64,000 nucleotides of DNA, from the NCBI GenBank assembly GCA_963920765.1, contig OY987244.1, positions 13,394,501 to 13,458,500 of the forward strand, read 5' to 3'. This document shows, in pieces, positions 58,991-64,000 of this stretch; the stretch's first letter is position 1, and each line of letters opens with the position of its first letter. Below the pieces are notes generated by a model. That model was not told the origin of the DNA, did not search any database, and worked only from the letters and a program-made list of their open reading frames with translations. This DNA is from Ulota crispa. Lineage: Eukaryota > Streptophyta > Bryopsida > Orthotrichales > Orthotrichaceae. A program made the translations under genes and the position numbers.

Positions 58991-61789
58991 TAAAAAATAC
59001 ATTAAAAATAGGAAGTTTTTGGAGGGATGAACATTTGTATTGTACAATATAAGGCCACATGTACATATTTATAGGTGATATGTAATATTTGGATAAATAA
59101 GCTAGACTTACATCTCACGACTCACGGATCACAATTTAGCATTCCTCTACATGCAGATAAGGAAAATTTGGTTGGATTTGGAAAGAGTGAATGATATGTG
59201 AGTTCATCCAAAATATTACTAATATAAGTTACTTTCATTCAAAATTTGGCAAAAGGTTTTTGCTCAAGGAGGGATAAATTTCTTATGGTGATGATAGCTA
59301 GAGGCAATTTGAGGTAAATTTAGGCAAAAATTTGTTAGAAAAAGGAACTTTGGTAAAGCAGGGTGAAAAAATGCTATTTTTTCACTAGCCAAAAAATGTG
59401 AGAGTTTAGATATTTACCATCGAGAGATTGAGTTTGGGAATTTTAGATTCATAATTAAATCTAGAGACCCTGCTGTAATCCAAAACCTAGTAAGAGAATA
59501 CAATTGAACAACAAAAAATAGGGAGCAAATTATTATTACCCTTGTTTGAAAAACAGATCAAGCTTTTTCACCTTGATCCCACATTGATGTATGTGTAGTA
59601 ATTGAGCCCTTTTCAAGTGTACGCACTCGGTTGACTAAATTGGTGGAAGCAGCAAAATGGTACTATAAGGGCATCTTCACTGGTGCCCTCCCAGGATTTG
59701 ACACATGCCCAAAGTGGATGAAAGTGCCAAGGACCCTTTCAAAACCCTCTCAAAAAGCTTTGTCTTACCGTTTCTAACATGGGTCCTTCAAGATACTATT
59801 CATTGCTATGCATTATCCTTTACTTTTCTTGATAAGTGGTCAAATAATTATTTATAGGGCATGTTGAAGTACAATGCTACCTATTTAAAAAACATGGGTG
59901 AAAATCAAGGAGCTTTAAGGGCCCTTTAAAATTAGATGGAAACCCTTGAACGAGCCAAGACCAATGGAGATGCTCTAAAACCCTAAAATGCGGCGCCTTT
60001 GAGTTTTGTCCCGTGCAAGTCTAGGGTAGAAATAAAACTTGGATGGGCAAAAAATGAAAATAAAAAATAGGGGCCAAATAAAAACTTTGAAGGGTTTTTT
60101 GGATGGGTAAAAAAATGGCGGCCAAAAAGAAGCTTGTAGGCTTTGCGGATGGGTTCAAAAGCGACGTTTTAAGTTAGAATACTTTATCATCAAAGAGGTG
60201 CATGGTTTGGCACAAATTTTATCGCAACAAATATTCTTCATTTTGATGGAAGTACAATTTCACAACATCCAGCAGCATCATTGCAAGCTTTAGCGAGCAA
60301 TTTTTGCCACTTACTATAAGTGAGGAAAAGTGGACTACGGACAATAATATTGGGTCCTTGAGGTCAGGTTATCAAGCTAGTTTATCACTTGATGAGCGAT
60401 AGGTTTTTTCTTGATAAAACTTGCATGATACGTAGGTGTTTTTCTATCCTAACTTTGAAACTATCGTAAAATTAAGCTTGGAAGTTGACCATGAAAAAAC
60501 TCATCCATTTCAAGTGAGTAGTTTTTTCTTGGGCTTGGTTTGAGATTTTTTTCCTCATTGGAACCTAATGTAGGATGGCTTAATTCTCTTAAAAGTTCTT
60601 CACACTATCTCCCATGTCCCCACTAAAATCTCAAAATACAAGTGGCAGAGAGCTAGAATGGGGACAATTAAAGACTTAAAACATTGCGTGCAAGAGCTAT
60701 GTGATTGACTAAATAATAATTAAGTATGTCTAAAAAGAAATTTTGGTATGTTCTTCAACTATGTGAGTAGTTGGATCATTGAATGTTTAATGTCTTTTGT
60801 GCAAAGCTTTTGAATCATTTCATGCAGAGATGGAAGCAAAGAGAAAAAACTTGCACAAATGAAGATCTCATTGCTGAAATCTTCGTAGGCCGTGATTTAT
60901 TTTGACCATATGGCTTCAGATCGACATGCCCCTGCGGTCTTCGTTGTTGAGATTCCTTCACCGTAAATTTGTAGGGTTGTATCCAAACCGACATGTATAT
61001 AGTTTTGGTCAAAATCTGATAAAATTTACTCAAAAAGAGAACCACCGGACTGAGGACTGCCATATACGCTTCTATGGCGAGCAATATAAGAGCATCTCCT
61101 TCAGCACGTTAGAATAGTCCTTTGCGTTCAACCCGTAACGGCTTCTCCTATTCAAGTCCCCAAGAGCACTTGACACGTCTCTGTGCAGGTCGCAAATTGA
61201 GCTGCATACCTGTTAAATTTCAGCTTTCTCTATGCCTCCTTCACGGTCCCTAGCAAGCACTGTTCACGCATTGTTCACTCACGACCCCACTCCATAGCCA
61301 GGTGTACCCGTGCAATTCGTTGTTATGCATGTGCAAGTCCAAAAGGTTTCAGAGCTGCAGGAGAACTTCAAGCTTCAACGTGAAGGTTTGCGTCATTCTC
61401 CCCGTGAAATCTCATTTATCCAAGTGTTACAAAGCGTGCTGCAGGAGATCCCTAAGGGTCCTGCGAGTGCCATGCGGCTTGCTTTGCGATGTGGGGCCAA
61501 GGTGCTTTTTCACATTACAATTTTTTTGAAATTTCAAAATTTCACTATCTACAAATGGAATTTGAGAATTTTGAATTCAGATTTGGATTCAAAGGCGCTG
61601 CATTAGTTTGCAGACTCTAGAAGAGATTATAATTGAACAAATAAAAAATAGGGGGCATATTATCACTATTATCTCTACTACTTGGAAATTGGCTCCACAC
61701 CCACATAGCACTCGCAAGACCAAAATATCGTCAAACCACATCCATTGCCAAAAGTAAAATGAAAGCCTTGATAAAGCGCCCTCTCACAC
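58991..61789. other. Spacer with sparse repeats
   Basis: Holds the element at 59668-59976. Open frames at 60815-61117 and 61302-61606 are unrecognised, although 61280-61500 is somewhat richer in GC. No gene is supported. Confidence 0.35.
59668..59976. mobile_element. MITE with AGRGCATCTYCAYTGGT ends
   Basis: AGGGCATCTTCACTGGTGCC on the left and GACCAATGGAGATGCTCT on the right are inverted ends around about 270 bp. A related end, AGAGCATCTCCTTCAGC, stands alone at 61089. No clear target duplication; superfamily is unassigned. Confidence 0.55.
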
Positions 61790-62805
61790 ATGCCCCATTC
61801 CCATTGACATGTTCACCAGCCATTTTGTTTGTTGTGAACATTGTTCTTAATGAGTCACCAAAAATTTCATTCTCATTAACAAAAAGCGTCAAATGAATGA
61901 ATATGAATGAAAAAATACAAACAAAAACAAAAAGCACAAGAAAATTTCAGAGCCCCACCACCTAGAAGGTCCCACTACCACTTTTTGGGGTCATATATGG
62001 AACCTTTTCATTGGTTGCTTGTAATGGTAAAATGCGTCATGTGAGAGAACATCATTTATTGACTCATTCCAAATACATTTGAGAGACTTCAAAGCCATGT
62101 TCTTGAACTAACTTCCAAGAAAAAAAACAAAATTTAATGCTTCTCACCCAAACATGTCCAACTGTCCAATGCGAATGGGCCTTCATGCAGCAGCAGTGGA
62201 AACATGAACCGGCCTGGCGGGAGGTTTGGGAAGCTTGCCATTTGCCAATGTTGGCTTTAGCGTAGAGCTTTGGAGTGGCGCACCAATGGCTAGCAAAGCA
62301 CTCCTTTGTGGCCAAGCTCTGCATGTGGTTATCCGCAAGCATCAAATCTTGCAAAAAGCATTGCGCTTGCACACTCAACTGTTTGTTCTCCGGCCTTTGA
62401 AGGCCCATTTCCATTGCTCAGGTGAACATCTTTTGGTGAGAATCTTTTTGTCTTCTTCCCTGACGTGTGCCCACCAACATGGGTTTGAAATGAGTTTCTC
62501 AAACGTATTTAGAATGCGTCAGTGAAACAAGTTCTCTTGTATGACGCATTCCCCCATTTCAAGCAACTAATGAGAAGGTTCCATGTATGACCTCAAAAGG
62601 TGGTAGTAATGATGTGGGACCTTCTTGGTGGTGGGGTTTTGAAACTTTCTTGTGCTTTTAGTCTTTGCTTGTATATTTTTGTCCATGCACATTCCTCTCA
62701 CGCATTTTATCAATGAGAATGAGATTCAGTATGACTCATCTTAGAACAGTGAACACAGCTGACGAACGAACTGCTGATGGACGTCCCGGTGAGAATGGGT
62801 TTTGA
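61790..62805. mobile_element. Long-arm fold-back element with a unique centre
   Basis: Left arm about 61790-62200 and right arm about 62395-62805 are diverged reverse complements (GTGAACATTGTTC / GAACAGTGAAC; AAAATGCGTCAT / ATGACGCATT; CACTTTTTGGGGTCATATAT / GTATGACCTCAAAAGGTG). The centre (62201-62394) is GC-richer and not repeated elsewhere in the window. Long inverted arms around unique DNA recall Mutator-type or Pack elements, but no 9-bp duplication was found. Confidence 0.65.
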
Positions 62806-63006
62806 GGAGGCTGAGCCTCTCAGCACTGCCCTCACGTGAGCGCTTTCCACCTTTTTATGATCTCCAAAAGGGCGTCCATTGATCCACCCTCACCTAAGTT
62901 ACTCTGCCAGTGACTGGTTTTTCCTGTTCAAGCTTCTGATTACAATCCTGGACCTCACTTGGGGACTCTCATCACCTGCAATCAAGTGCTCAGGGAGAAC
63001 CGGCAG

Positions 63007-63764
63007 TTAGTCCCTGAGCGCCCAGGCTGTATCCACCAAAATCGGGGTTTTTGGAGATCGACAACTTTGATGTATCGTATCTCAATCAATCAGATGATCC
63101 ACAAAAAATGATCATTGAAAATAGTGAAACGCCTACTAAGAAGAAGGCTTGCAAATTCTAGGAACAACTCATCGTGGGAGATGGGAGATTATAGCATTTG
63201 ATCAAACAACATGTGATGACAAAATTTCATTTTTTGGTAAGTAGTTGCTATTTGATAATTTTTACAAAATTCTATAAGCCCCGGATTCATCTCAAATTTT
63301 GTGAGCAGCAAGATCAAAAGTGAATGCACACACTTGTAAATTATTGAAGATGTCAAGTTTTAGGGCTTCAAATTGCTAATGCACGGAAAACAATAACCGC
63401 CACAATTGGTGACAGTTGCCATAATAAGGGTCTAGAACATGCTTGAACACTTGCCAACAACTTTTTCGCTACCACAAAGCTTACACAAGGAAGCTTGCAT
63501 GGGATATTGACCGATTGCAGCATGTAAAACGTTGCTTGCTAAATTGCCCCCATTGCCCCGTACAGTGTTTCACCAAATCAAATCTCTTGCAACGCTTATA
63601 CAATAATTTGGCTTTCCTTGCCATTACTCCATTGACATGAACAACTTGAATGCCTTCATAATTGTAGTTTATAGCAAGACCAAAAAATTAGATCCAATGC
63701 CTCAAAACAAGGTTTTAAAATCTGGAGCGACCAGAATCTGGTTGCTAGGGCACTCAGGAGTTAA
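63007..63764. mobile_element. TTAA-type element, 758 bp
   Basis: Left TTAGTCCCTGAGCGCCC (TTAA mutated to TTAG) and right GGGCACTCAGGAGTTAA. The ends match 52841-53077 (CTCTGAGCACCC) better than the CTAAAGGACC group. It shares the right TTAA with the next element. Confidence 0.7.
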
Positions 63765-63977
63765 CCCCTAAAGGGCCCTTGGGCTCTAGAGCTACGGTAC
63801 CAAATATAGTTCCAACTAATATTCAAAAGTTTGTATCAACTAGAAATTAAGTGTTACAACCATACATATTGAAGGGTTGTATGATGGATGCATCATTTTT
63901 TTTGGAAAGCCCTCATAGCAGCTCAAATACATCTGTACATATGGCCACAAAAGACTTTTGTGACGTTTAGGGGTTAA
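63761..63977. mobile_element. TTAA-flanked MITE, 217 bp
   Basis: Left TTAACCCCTAAAGGGCCC, right GTGACGTTTAGGGGTTAA; the outer 12 bases match exactly. It begins at the TTAA ending the previous element. Confidence 0.82.
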
Positions 63978-64000
63978 GGTAGGAGGCTCATAAATTGACC

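Noticed and set aside
61310-61606. 98-residue plus-strand frame
   Set aside because: GC-richer and uninterrupted, but no motif, no splice logic and no clear start; not enough to call a gene.

Overview
The window is nuclear DNA of a land plant. It has GT-AG introns and four recognisable plant genes: a class II cytosolic small heat-shock protein, a plant nucleotide-diphospho-sugar transferase, a plastid-targeted starch phosphorylase, and the circadian evening-complex protein ELF3. Large AT-rich spacers separate them. Short introns, an ELF3 without an obvious polyglutamine run and the repeat spectrum would fit a non-seed plant such as a bryophyte or lycophyte, but that placement is inference.

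Layout. 1-5.4 kb: a small-HSP gene (+) with a heat-shock element and an inverted-repeat transposon just upstream. 5.4-9.5 kb: a four-exon glycosyltransferase (-) with MITEs and tandem repeats in its introns. 9.5-21 kb: spacer of transposon remnants. 21.1-27.2 kb: plastidic alpha-glucan phosphorylase PHS1 (-); 14 coding exons sum to a clean 989-residue frame and include one GC-AG intron. 28.4-31.9 kb: ELF3 (-), three coding exons, 799 residues. 33.4-64 kb: almost entirely mobile DNA, including a dead PIF/Harbinger element, Helitrons, CACTA and Stowaway MITEs, and several large fold-back elements. A GC-richer patch at 53.1-55.0 kb may hold the 5' end of an unrecognised gene.

The dominant and most unusual signal is a crowd of about 20 non-autonomous DNA transposons bounded by the tetranucleotide TTAA. 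Their terminal inverted repeats start CCCCTAAAGGACC, CCCTTAAAGGACC or similar (CCCATTAAGG, CCCCTAAACGCCC). At least six times two such elements abut and share one TTAA, so a GGGGTTAACCCC-type junction appears to be a preferred landing site. Others sit at the centre of older palindromes. TTAA targeting points to piggyBac, Sola3 or Kolobok type transposases; none is encoded here.

Nesting is deep and readable base by base. The Harbinger transposase is broken by three unrelated elements: a CACTA MITE with a 3-bp TSD, a Stowaway MITE with a TA TSD, and a Helitron between A and T. At 38.1-39.4 kb a CACTA MITE lies in a TTAA element that lies in a fold-back. A paralogous empty site at about 19.4 kb confirms the 3-bp TSD of that MITE.
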